From: Vesta saturnalis
Taxonomy: Eukaryota > Arthropoda > Insecta > Coleoptera > Lampyridae
Length of the DNA stretch: 64,000 nt
Assembly (NCBI GenBank): GCA_036346205.1
Contig: JARFJB010001986.1
Coordinates: forward strand, 158,501-222,500
Direction: 5' to 3'
Shown: positions 11,146 to 20,339 of the stretch, piece after piece
Layout: each line of letters opens with the position of its first letter
How positions within the stretch are numbered: position 1 is the stretch's first letter
Made by a program: the position numbers and the translations under genes
Notes under the pieces: generated by a model
The model's input: only the letters and a program-made list of their open reading frames with translations
Told to the model about the DNA's origin: nothing
Databases searched by the model: none

Positions 11146-11580
11146 TTTAGGATAGAGTTTTTGATAACAAGTTAAAATTTAGAATTCCAATTCTGTAAAG
11201 ACGTATAAGTTTTTTGTTTGCTGTTACTAATAGTGTTAATTCAAAATATGGTTACGTTTCATTCACATGTGTTACTCGCATTACAATCAAAGTAGAGTTA
11301 AAATAGTTGTGTACAAATAATAGTTATTCTCGTTATTTTAAGTTTTGGAAATTTTTGTTAGTGCAAGGGGGAAAATACGTTTTAAAATTAAATTAACGTA
11401 TCTTTCGCTACTAATGTTATAAAGGTTTATATTGTATTCCGGGTTAGAATTTGTCGTATTGAATTTAAATTGAATTTCTTTGTTAGAATTAATTCAATCG
11501 AAATTGTAAATATCATATAAATTTTCCCAAGGATTTAAAATTAAGAACACAGTTTGTTATTGAGTGTAATTACAATAGTT
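11146..11580. repeat. right arm of the 5.4 kb foldback
   Basis: Reverse complement of 6201-6613. It ends TGAGTGTAATTACAATAGTT at 11580 and runs straight into a truncated mariner terminus. Confidence 0.9.
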
Positions 11581-11622
11581 TTCAGAAAATATTGTAGGGG
11601 AGGGGGACTTCTGTGAGTCGCA

Positions 11623-11625
<3 letters not shown>
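11580..11625. mobile_element. 46-bp orphan mariner terminus
   Basis: TTCAGAAAATATTGTAGGGG through GTGAGTCGCACTG repeats the outermost 46 bp of the right TIR at 10072-10117. TA follows. No other part of that element is present here. Confidence 0.85.

Positions 11626-11688
<63 letters not shown>
11626..11688. repeat. (TA)n microsatellite between two mariner ends
   Basis: A TA tract of about 62 bp between the orphan terminus and the next element. Confidence 0.95.
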
Positions 11689-11691
<3 letters not shown>

Positions 11692-13322
11692 TGAATAATC
11701 ATTCCCTAGCTCTCGGATATGTATTCCACAATTAAAAATAAGACAAAAATGAAGAATACTAAAATCCCGAAAGCGAAGCCATTTTCGCGTAAAATTGGAA
11801 GGAAGAATTAACATTTATTGATTTTTCATTTAATTTCTATAAATTCAAATTAAAAAAGTAGCTTGAAATATTGAAAACCAAGAACCGTCTGGGTCGAGTA
11901 ACCGAAACGAAAACAGGATTTCACTATTTCCGTAATAAACGCTCAAAAGCTTATCATGTTCTTTTTTATTTAAAGAACTTGTGTTAGAGTAATTTGGTGC
12001 CAGACAAAAAATGTAGTTGCCATGGATTCACTTGACTTTGACGTTTTTATGTTTATTTGAATTGTACCATTTAGGGAATATACTAACCGAGAATACGTCG
12101 ATATGATAAAAGCTTTAAGCGCTTGCAATGGTAACGCCCGTGCTGCCGAGCGTTTGTACAGAGAACGATTTCCGAACCGAGGTCATCCAGATCACAAAAC
12201 AATCCAAAATGTAGAAACACGTGTGGAGACAGGATGTATCGCTCCAAAACGTACCTTGCATGCCGGCCGACCTGGAAAACTTACATGGCAACAGGAGGAA
12301 CAGTTATTGCGGGATATTGAGAATAATCCTACTACCAGTACACGTTGGTTGTTAAGAAATAGACGCTACACCAAATCCTCTGTTCATAGATGTCTTCGAA
12401 GATACAACTTGTATCCATACCATCTACAGCCTATTTAAATGTTACGTTCAGGAGATAACCTATTTAGGGTAAATTTTTGTACACGAAATTCAAAGCAATT
12501 CCCACTTTTTCCATAATGTTTTATTTACCGATGAAGTTCATTTCAACCAAGAAGTAATTTTAAATTCTCACAACCTTCATTATTGGCACTATGAGAATCC
12601 GCATGTTGCACGTCGGCGAAATCAGCAAAGGCGCTGGTCTGTAAATGTTTGGATAGGTATGTCGAGAAAACGAATCATCGGTCCAAGAACACTGAATGGT
12701 GAAAATTACAGAAATTTTCTGCAGAGCACTTTGCCAGGTTTGTCAGAGGATGTTCCTTTACAACAACGTGCAACAATGTTTTTTCAACATGATGGAGCGC
12801 CTGCACACGCTACATTACAAGTGCAAGATATTTTGAATCGCCGTTTTCCTAATAAATAGATGGGGCGGGGTGGACCAATAGCGTGGCCAGCCCGGTTTCC
12901 CGACTTAAATCCAATAGATTTTTGGCAGTGGGGATACATAAAAGAATAGGTCTATTTTACTGTGCCTGCCGGAGTGGATGACGTTATTGCCCGAATTCAC
13001 CAAGCAGTAGCAGAAATAAATCATGACACTTTCGCTTCTGTTGTCAGGAATTTTGAAGATTTTGAAGATTTGTTAAGTAATTAGATGTTTATTTTAGTTT
13101 CGCTTAGCTCGATTCAGATAGTTTTTGTTTTTTTAATATTCCAATTTTTTTTGTATTTAGATTTGTTAAGAATAAACAAAAAATTTAAAAATGTAAATTT
13201 TTTATTTCAATTTTACCTGAAAACAGCTTAGCTTTCGGGATTTTAGTATTCTTCCTTTTTGTCTTATTTTTAATTGTAGAACACATATCCTAGAGCTGGG
13301 AAGTGATTATTGACTCACCCTG
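11689..13322. mobile_element. mariner-like element with ~110-bp TIRs
   Basis: The right end reads ...GATTATTGACTCACCCTG followed by TA. The left end is its inverse with the outer bases worn (AGGTGAATAATCATTCCC after TATATAT). The arms, 11689-11800 and 13212-13322, share the block AAATAAGACAAAAA(T/G)GAAGA and ATACTAAAATCCCGAAAGC. The element is 1634 bp long and holds one plus-strand transposase pseudogene. Confidence 0.9.
12103..13084 (+). pseudogene. mariner-like DD41D transposase
   Basis: Transposase of the surrounding element. The N-terminal part has the CNGNARAAERLYRERFPNRG helix-turn-helix region, then HAGRPGKLTWQQEE and SVHRCLRRYNLYPYHLQPI, ending at a TAA that looks like a mutated CAA. 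A frameshift follows. The catalytic part reads FTDEVHFNQE (first Asp), HYWHYENPHVARRRNQQR, then FFQHDGAPAHAT (second Asp), a TAG where Trp is expected, and RFPDLNPIDFWQWGYIKE (third Asp). Counting the TAG as one residue gives 41 residues between the second and third Asp. The C-terminus, ending FEDFEDLLSN, is intact. At least three stops and one shift are present. The frame is open upstream of 12103, so the true start is uncertain. Confidence 0.85.
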
Positions 13323-13409
13323 TATATATCTGGGGCTTGGTTCTAAAAGGGCCAAAGTTAAAAGCTGCTCATTTTGCGCGGTAAGATGCAGGCTCTTCTG
13401 AACCTACTA

Positions 13410-13676
13410 TTAAAACTTAACCTCAAAAATTTTCTTTTGAAGCCGTATTGACGAATAATGTACTTTGGCTTCTTTTTTTTTTAAAGAATAGCTGTTTGTG
13501 ATGTTGTAAGGTCGGCTATTCTCGTCAACGTACATATCTCTTAAATGTTGCAACTTATTAGCAGGGATACCAAGAGATTCCTCCAAAATTGGCAGGAGGC
13601 TTGTTATTCCGGAATGTCTTGTTTTCTTTCTTGACAAACCCAAGGTTCATCGCTGAAGGAAGCCTTGAATTGTATC
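13410..13676 (-). pseudogene. uncharacterised TE protein, C-terminal part (split by Copia)
   Basis: Downstream part of a gene whose upstream part is at 18111-18795. The Copia element between them is an insertion. It reads ...DTIQGFLQR, a stop, then LGLSRKKTRHSGITSLLPIL and EESLGIPANKLQHLRDMYVD. I do not know a function for this end. It belongs with the SDxCxGQN-type protein described in the 18.1 kb entry. Joining the flanks without the Copia element keeps a plausible order of motifs, but several stops are present. Confidence 0.55.
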
Positions 13677-13681
13677 AAACC
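13677..13681 (+). other. target site duplication, left (AAACC)
   Basis: AAACC directly before the LTR. The same five bases follow the other LTR at 18106-18110. Confidence 0.85.
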
Positions 13682-13881
13682 TATTGTGGATATTTAGTAA
13701 ATAATACTTCACTTTAGTTTAAATTCTTTTTTAATGAAAACTGTTTTGATCACTTAAAATACAAAAGTACAAAACGACTACGTCAATGTTTTTTTTTTAT
13801 TTTTTTTGACAACTTACTTGTTCTAGTCTTGCCAACTACAATATAAAGTTCTAGAATATTAACATGGGCAACACTGCAACA
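13682..13881 (-). repeat. Copia 3' LTR
   Basis: 200 bp. On the minus strand it starts TGTTGCAGTG and ends ATCCACAATA. It is almost identical to 17910-18105. Confidence 0.9.
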
Positions 13882-13894
13882 CTTTCCCTTATTC
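13882..13894 (-). other. polypurine tract of Copia
   Basis: On the minus strand AATAAGGGAAAG stands directly before the 3' LTR. This is the expected priming site for second-strand synthesis. Confidence 0.65.
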
Positions 13895-15900
13895 TTGAAA
13901 TTTTGTGTACAATCCAAGATCCCGGCAGAGGGTTTTCATTCTTGGACCAGGAAGGGGCTTCGTCATAATATCTGCTACTTGTTGAGTGGTTGGAATATGA
14001 GTAACTTTAATTTCATTTTCCAAAACTTTTTCTCTGATGAAAAAGTATTTTACCTTGATATGTTTTGTACGCCGATGGAATTCTGGGTTTTGGGCTAATT
14101 TGACTGTAGCAAGATTATCCACTCTGAGAACCGGCGTCTCTTGTAATCGTCCCATACTCTTTATCGGTTAATCCAAATCACTTCTTTAACTGCATCATTA
14201 GCAGCTACAAGTTCTGCTTCTGTGGTGGATGTTGCAGTCATTCCTTGCCTCTGACTCATCCAAGAAATAGCTCCATCCCCATGGGTTATCACAACACCGG
14301 TTGTTGACCTCCCAGTTTTATCACACCCTCCAAAATCTGAATCACTGTAACATTCAAAGTTTTTATTTTTGGTTGGCCGATACACTATTCCAAGCTCAGT
14401 AGTGCCTGCAATGTATCTCAAAACTCGCTTTAGTCTGCCTACGTCTTCAGAACTTGGACAGTCTAAAGTTCTGGAAAGAAAGCTCACGCTGAATGCTAGA
14501 TCAGGTCGAGTTCCCACCATGAGATACATCAATGCTCCAACTGCTTGCCTGTAAGGAAAGTCTGTTCTTTTCTCACTTTCCTTGATTTCATTACTAGGTT
14601 CTCTAATCATTGCGGTAGACACTGGCTTGCAGTCTTGAAAGCCAAATCTCTATAGAATTTTCTTAGCGTATGCTTGCTGGGAAATCCTGACTGATCCGTC
14701 TTCTGAACGTTCAATCTCAAGTCCAAGAAAATATGATGCTTGCTTCGCTGTGACTTTGAATTCTGCTTCTAACTCCTTTACAAAGTTATCAGCTTCTTGC
14801 TTATGAGAACTCATCACAAGCCCATCATCTACATAGAGAGCTACTATTAGTTTTATGTCTCCTCTCTGTCTAATGTGTAAACAGGGGTCTGCTTCACTTA
14901 TCTTGAAACCGGCCTGCTGAAGGAATGTGCTGAAACGCTTGGACCAACATCTCGGAGCCTGACGTAATCCATAAAGGCTACGTTTCAACCTACAAACCTT
15001 TCCTGAACTGTCTTTGTACCCTTCAGGCTGCTGCATAAATATTGTCTCCTCTAGTTCACGATACAAAAATGCTGTGGAGACATCAAATTGAAGTAGGTAC
15101 ATATTTTCCTGGGCAGCAATACTGAGCATACTACGAATTGTACTCAGTTTTGCAACAGGACTAAATGTCTCAAAGAAGTCAACACCTTGTCGCTGGCTGT
15201 ATCCCTTTATGACAAGCCTGGCTTTGTACTTGTCAACACTACCATCTGGATGGTTCTTAACTCTATAGACCCACTTGCATGGTATGGCTTTTGCTCCTTC
15301 TGGTAAGGTGGTCAATTCCCATGTACCATTTTCTTCTAGAGACTGTGACTCTTGATTCATCGCCTGCTTCCAATGGAAACTGTCTTTCCCATTGATTGCT
15401 TCACAGTATGAATTTGGAGTGCCTGTTTCAGTCATGATGTCTTCACTTATCATTACATAATCATCATAAGCCTTTGGCTTCTTTAAACTGGAGCGATCTC
15501 TTAAAACTCTGGAGAGGGACTCAAGCGGCTCATTGAAATCGTCTGGAGGTTCAAATTCAGAATCTGAACCACTTTCTTCAGAAGACTCCGATATCTCTTC
15601 TGTTTCTGGCAGAATTCCATCTGTTTCCTGAGTGCTTTGCTTTCCCTCATTTGAATGTTCTAAATCCTTTAATGGCAATTCCATGCGTTCCTCACACTGT
15701 CCTGGAATTTCATTGAAAGTAACATCTCTGCTCAAGAGTACCCTGTTTTCTTCTCTAATCCAGATCCTGTATCTTTCATCACCATCATAGCCAACTAAAA
15801 ACCTTTTATAGCCTTTTGTCCATTTTTCGGCGCTTTTGGGCTGGAATATGAGCATAGCAGATGGACCCAATAATTCGCAAATGCTTTATTCTAGGCTTCT
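13889..15900 (-). pseudogene. Copia reverse transcriptase and RNase H
   Basis: RT and RNase H of the Copia element. The largest frame (15870-14650) begins at the end of the integrase region and an acidic linker. It runs through the RT core: RLVIKGYSQRQGVDFFETFS, LLQFDVSTAFLYRELEE (first catalytic Asp), RSLYGLRQAPRCW, and LYVDDGL (15840-14830 overall), with the catalytic YVDD intact. The next frame (14622-14161) has YSDSDFGGCDKTGRSTTG and TSTTEAELVAA of RNase H. The last (14155-13889) has VDNLATVKLAQNPEFHRRTK and HIPTTQQVADIMTKPL. Stops or shifts near 15880, 14645 and 14160 separate the pieces. All RT and RNase H active-site residues I could check are present. Confidence 0.9.
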
Positions 15901-17085
15901 TTTCATCCACAACTCATAAGGGCTTACTCCTTCTATTGATGACTTTCCTGTTCTATTTAGAATGTAAGTGGCAGTAGCAACTAACTCCGCCCATAATTCT
16001 TCAGGAAAACTAGCTTCACTACTTGAATACTTGAAAGTTCTAGCCATTTCAACGCAAGTTCTAAATTCTCGTCCACTGCCGCCATTTTGTTCTGGCGTGT
16101 ACGGCGCTGTCAGTATTTGAGTTATGCCTTCTGCTTGTAGCATATCTCTTATTTTGAATTATCTAGCTCGCCTCCGTTACCACTCAAAATTCTCTTACAA
16201 TATGCCCCATGGCTTTAGCATGTTGAAGAAAACCTCTTAGAACTAATTTTACTTCTGATTTTCTTTTAAAAGATAACAGTAGCGAAATTTTGTATAACTA
16301 TCTTTAAAAATAGCTACATACCTTTTCTTTCCAAAGAATTCTTTAAAAGGTCCACATACGTCCCCTGAAACAAGCTCGCCTGGCTTGCTTACCTTTTCTC
16401 TGTGCCCAAAAGGTAGTCTATGTGCTTTTCCATAGACACATGGCTCGCATAGGTTTTTCTCTAAAGGAACACTTATGCCCATTTCCCTCTGAAGCATGGC
16501 CTTCACGTGACGTTTGTCCTGGTGACCCCATCTCTCATGGTATAACTGTAACATTGACGACTGATCAACAATATTTACATCTACTTTGACTCTTTGTGGC
16601 TGAATCTCTGTCTTGTACAGGGTTCCCCCAATGGAGTGTTTCCCCTGCACTATCACTTCACCTTTATTCAAAAAACAACAATCTGTAGCGTTTGATTTGA
16701 ATAGACTTTCAGGATTTTTGTCATGAGCAGCGAGCACTGAGAATAGATTTTTAGATAATCCAGGAACATACCACACATCTGAAAGTACGATGTCCTGACC
16801 ATCAACACCTGACTTGGTCAAAATCTTCCCTGTCCCTACTGCTGGCAAAATTTCTTGTCCTGCTCCTTTAATACCATAAGGATTATCAAACTTATAAAAC
16901 TCTGAAAAATAGTCTGCACTATTACTGACGTGTTTTGTAGCACCATTGTCAACCCACCAGGTAGCTGAATCCCCTTGAACTGCGAAAGCTTCAGCTTCTA
17001 CTAAAAGGATTGCTGCACCTGCAACTGCTGCGGTTTCTGATCGTCTTGGTTTCCCATCAGCAATCCACTTTGGACACTGATAAAT
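15901..17085 (-). pseudogene. Copia protease and integrase, catalytic residues lost
   Basis: Protease and integrase part. WWVDNGATKHVSNS near 16960 is the protease active site, with Asn where Ser or Thr is usual. The pre-integrase zinc region follows (YHERWGHQDKRHVKAM and CEPCVYGKAHRLPFG), then the integrase core with SGDVCGPFKEF (first Asp). Near 16180 the second Asp motif reads SGNGGELDN instead of SDNGGEF, an Asp to Gly change, next to a frameshift. The third motif reads PEQNGGSGREFRT where QNGxxER is expected, so the catalytic Glu is also Gly. As read, this integrase could not join DNA. Confidence 0.85.
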
Positions 17086-17847
17086 TCAGTGGTCTTCTGA
17101 TTTACAGTAGTTACAGACATCCCCTTTCTTAACTTTAGATTTAAATGGCTTACTTTGCGTCTTCTTGGCAGTATGCTTTACCTCAAGTGCCTCCTGAACT
17201 ACTGAATTACTGCTATCAGCCTTCAGAAAATTCCTTTCATACGCACACAATTGAATAACTAACTGATCGAAGGTTTTCCTGTCTCCCTCTGTTAACATCA
17301 TCCAACTTGAGTGAAAAGAACTGAAGCTACTTGGTAGTATACTTAAAATCTTGCACACTATCATTAGCTCAGGCAACTCTTTTTCTTTTTTCTCCTTTAA
17401 ACCGTTGTTAATTTCATACCACATGCTTTTTAATTTGGCAATATGAGTTGACACATCATCTGCTGGTGTCTAACTGAACTTGAAAAAATCTGAACATATC
17501 TTGAACAGTTGATCTTTTGAGGTAGCCTCAAACTGTACCTTCAGTGCTTCCCAAGCTTCATGGGCTGTCTCCTGGTCCATAATTTTTTGGTACACTGCAT
17601 CTGTTACAGCACTTGTTATCATAGATTTGGCGTAGCTATTAGCCTTTCGGAAAAGATCATTTCTTTCTTTATGTTTCTTGACTTCATCTTACGAAGCTGA
17701 ACTAGCCAACGAATCTTGCCTTACAAGTTTTCCATCAATTACATCCAGGGCACCTTCGTGGTAATCAAGGAGGTCTCTTACCTTCCTTTTCCATATAGGC
17801 CAGTCGGCCTCACAACTGAGCGGTCTTATATGCTTTGTAAAGTCCAT
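17086..17847 (-). pseudogene. Copia gag (nucleocapsid) with stops
   Basis: Structural gag protein that packages element RNA. The start is the ATG at 17847 (MDFTKHIRPLSCEADWPIWK), soon after the primer site. WEALKVQFEATSKDQLFKI and the LKSMWYEINNGLKEKKEKE segment are typical of Copia gag. A zinc knuckle (CNYCKSEDHxIYQCP) lies at 17111-17075, interrupted by a stop after its His. Other in-frame stops are at about 17693 and 17472. No membrane segment is seen. Confidence 0.85.
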
Positions 17848-17891
17848 TGTTATTATTTACAAACACTAACTCACAAACACTGGCACAAGCA

Positions 17892-17909
17892 TAGACTGGG
17901 CCCATAACC
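17892..17909 (-). other. putative primer binding site of Copia
   Basis: On the minus strand GGTTATGGGCCCAGTC lies directly after the 5' LTR, the place where a tRNA primes reverse transcription. I did not identify which tRNA. Confidence 0.6.
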
Positions 17910-18105
17910 TATTGTGGATATTTAGTAAATAATACTTCACTTTAGTTTAAATTCTTTTTTAATGAAAACTGTTTTGATCACTTAAAATACAAAAGTACAA
18001 AACGACTACGTCAATGTTTTTTTTTTTTTTTGACAACTTACTTGTTCTAGTCTTGCCAACTACAATATAAAGTTCTAGAATATTAACATGGGCAACACTG
18101 CAATA
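17910..18105 (-). repeat. Copia 5' LTR
   Basis: 196 bp, near-identical to 13682-13881. On the minus strand it starts TATTGCAGTG, whereas the other copy starts TGTTGCAGTG. Confidence 0.9.
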
Positions 18106-18110
18106 AAACC
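18106..18110 (+). other. target site duplication, right (AAACC)
   Basis: Same five bases as 13677-13681. Confidence 0.85.
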
Positions 18111-18795
18111 AAGATTTTCACTGGAATACTGAATGGGTAGACCAAATTACTGGTTCCCCTAAGGTATTTACTTTTCTATGTTGAAACTTTTCAGACAGAA
18201 GTGACTTAAAATCAAGAAATTCTTCTTGGCGCATTTCATGAACGAAAATAGGTGGTTTTCTTGGTACTAAACGGATTAAATTTGCTCAGTACCGAGGAAT
18301 ATATTTTGCCCAGGGCAACAATCACTGTACAGAATGACTCCATTAATATGAAGTGGAATGTTATTAATGAATGTATACAAACACGAGGCAATTTCTTGTC
18401 TACCTCGTTGTGCGATTGTCTCGCTTCAAACGTAATAATTAGCGGAATTGGTATTTCCTTGCGTTTCATAGATCGTAAGATTTAGCGTCCAGAGTTTTCT
18501 TTTGTAGAATGAAGTGCGTTAACATTAGTCTCAATATCATTAGGAACTTCGGTTGTCAAATGAATGCCAGAAAGTTCTTCTTCATCTGACTGTGAATTAC
18601 TGTTCTCATCTTCTGTAGGTACAAAATCATCACTGGATCCGTCTTCAAAATTATCAAGAGCTTCACTATTATCGTATAAATTTTCTTCATAATATGAAAA
18701 ATGCGACTTTGGTCTTAGCTGCTGTTTATTCCCATCATTCGCAGTGACTTCTCCTAACTCTTCATTTACGATTCCACATAGATTATTTTCTGTTA
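18111..18795 (-). pseudogene. uncharacterised TE protein, N-terminal and middle part
   Basis: The minus strand is open from 18790 to 18480 and codes for a very acidic stretch (NFEDGSSDDFVPTEDENSNS, QSDEEELSGIHLTTEV). The middle (18480-18111) is decayed but gives EIPIPLIITFEARQSHNEVD, HINGVILYSDCCPGQN, PIFVHEMRQEEFLDFKSLLS and KVNTLGEPVIWSTHSVFQ in alternating frames. Proteins with an acidic start and an SDxCxGQN motif are widespread, uncharacterised and often repeated in insect genomes. I cannot give them a reaction, though the Asp in that motif recalls RNase H-fold transposases. The acidic part joins the middle too early, so a cysteine-rich portion seems deleted. It ends at the Copia insertion and continues at 13676. 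Confidence 0.6.
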
Positions 18796-20312
18796 ATGAA
18801 AATTAATGCTTTTTGGGAAAACTTAAACGTGCTAGAACGGGATAGAACTTACCTGACTTGGTGGTGCTTTGTTCTGCATCTAGGCAAGAAGTGGAACTAA
18901 TAGTAACCTCAGCACATAGACTAACTCAGCGTAAAGTAATGTACTCGCTCCTCGTATTACTCACAAAAAGTTACCCATTTTGAGTTTCAGGTGTAGAAAT
19001 TAGTTTTCGGTAGTTTATTTTCACATTGCGTTGACTCTGTGAATAGAATTTGAAGGTTTTTTTTTAAATTTTAATTTACAGATAACACAGATAACATACA
19101 ACGAGATAATAACAATAATAAGTACCTAATACATAAAAATAATAATTCGTATATTTTACATAAGTACATAACCTAAAACCTTATTTCACGCTTAACTTGT
19201 AATTACTTACCTTGATTTTCGTTGTTTTTTAGTACAAATAATGACCGTGCTCACCAATGTATTCTTTCATAGTACATTTATATACGTTGTCAACTAGATA
19301 TTGACATAATCCTATACGATTTCAACTTGTTACGAACTGTAATTAAATTAAAAACTGATTCACGTTGTGTGTTACAATATCGTGCAATCTCATTGTTAGA
19401 TGTATGCGAATGTTATTTTAAATTATTCAGTGTTACGAATCAAATGTATTAGATGTCATCTATTAGTCATATTTGACATAATACATATTCCATTTCTTGG
19501 TTCAATCGTTGCGAAAGCTTTGAACGCTCGAAATCCCCATGACACGCTATGATTACACGAGCGCCCAATTTAATGCTTATGCAAGAGTACCAAACAACAA
19601 TCGCATTAGACAGAAACCAATATTAACTACTTTCATCATAAATATGAGAATTTCATCTGTTTGACAACTATTTACTGTTCCCATGTAATTACTAATTTTA
19701 GATCATTACTGCGGTTTCATATATCGCTATTAAATGTTGAGCAATCCTAGTTGTAGAAGTAATTCATGAAAGAATTCAAAAATATTAAGATACAGAACTA
19801 TATTAACTTCAGAATATAACATAGTTTGTATTTATTTTTTTATTTTTACAGAAAAAGAAATAAATGATGGTTTAACTTAAAACTATATTAAATCAGTTTT
19901 CGGTTTTAATTCAAAAAGCTTTCTGCAGTAAAAGTAAAAATAGAGTGCCTCATTTAATGGTGGGTATTCACTGAAACTCTGTTCCATTTACCTACTTTTG
20001 AGGTGAAAAATCTTTTATTTAAAAACAAGTCTAGAAATTGTTAATTCTAGTATAACATACAGTGCATTCCTTTTAAATGTGATTTGATGTTACTGTTACC
20101 TACTCCATTTAATAAGTTTTCCTTTAATGCTTAGTAGTGTAAGTTTCAACGCACAATCTAGCTATAACGTTTAAAGTAGATATTAAAAACAGTAAATGTT
20201 GGATCACAAAAAAGTGAAAGTAATTATATTAATTTTTTGAGTCCGCTTAAATGAAATTAAAGCTATCCATCTTTCTCAGGTAAAATAATAAAGGCTGTTA
20301 TACACAAATCAC
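18796..20312. other. no gene recognised
   Basis: AT-rich DNA with no motif, repeat pair or RNA feature that I can support. Confidence 0.5.
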
Positions 20313-20339
20313 TTAACCTTTCATTAGACGCATAGCACC
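20313..20339 (+). repeat. piggyBac-type left end: TTAA plus 23-bp TIR
   Basis: TTAA at 20313-20316 is followed by CCTTTCATTAGACGCATAGC ACC. The inverse at 28707-28733 reads CCTTCCATTAGACGCGTTGC GCC with TTAA outside. TTAA target sites and a CCYT-type start are diagnostic of the piggyBac superfamily. Confidence 0.7.

Larger units (their letters stand above)
13682..18105 (-). mobile_element. Copia-type LTR retrotransposon, near-identical LTRs
   Basis: A complete 4424-bp element on the minus strand: 5' LTR 17910-18105, primer site, gag, protease, integrase, RT, RNase H, polypurine tract, 3' LTR 13682-13881. The domain order with integrase before RT identifies Copia. A 5-bp duplication (AAACC) flanks it. 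The LTRs differ only in the length of a T run and at one or two terminal bases. The internal frame nevertheless has at least six lesions, so this copy is not autonomous. Confidence 0.95.
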
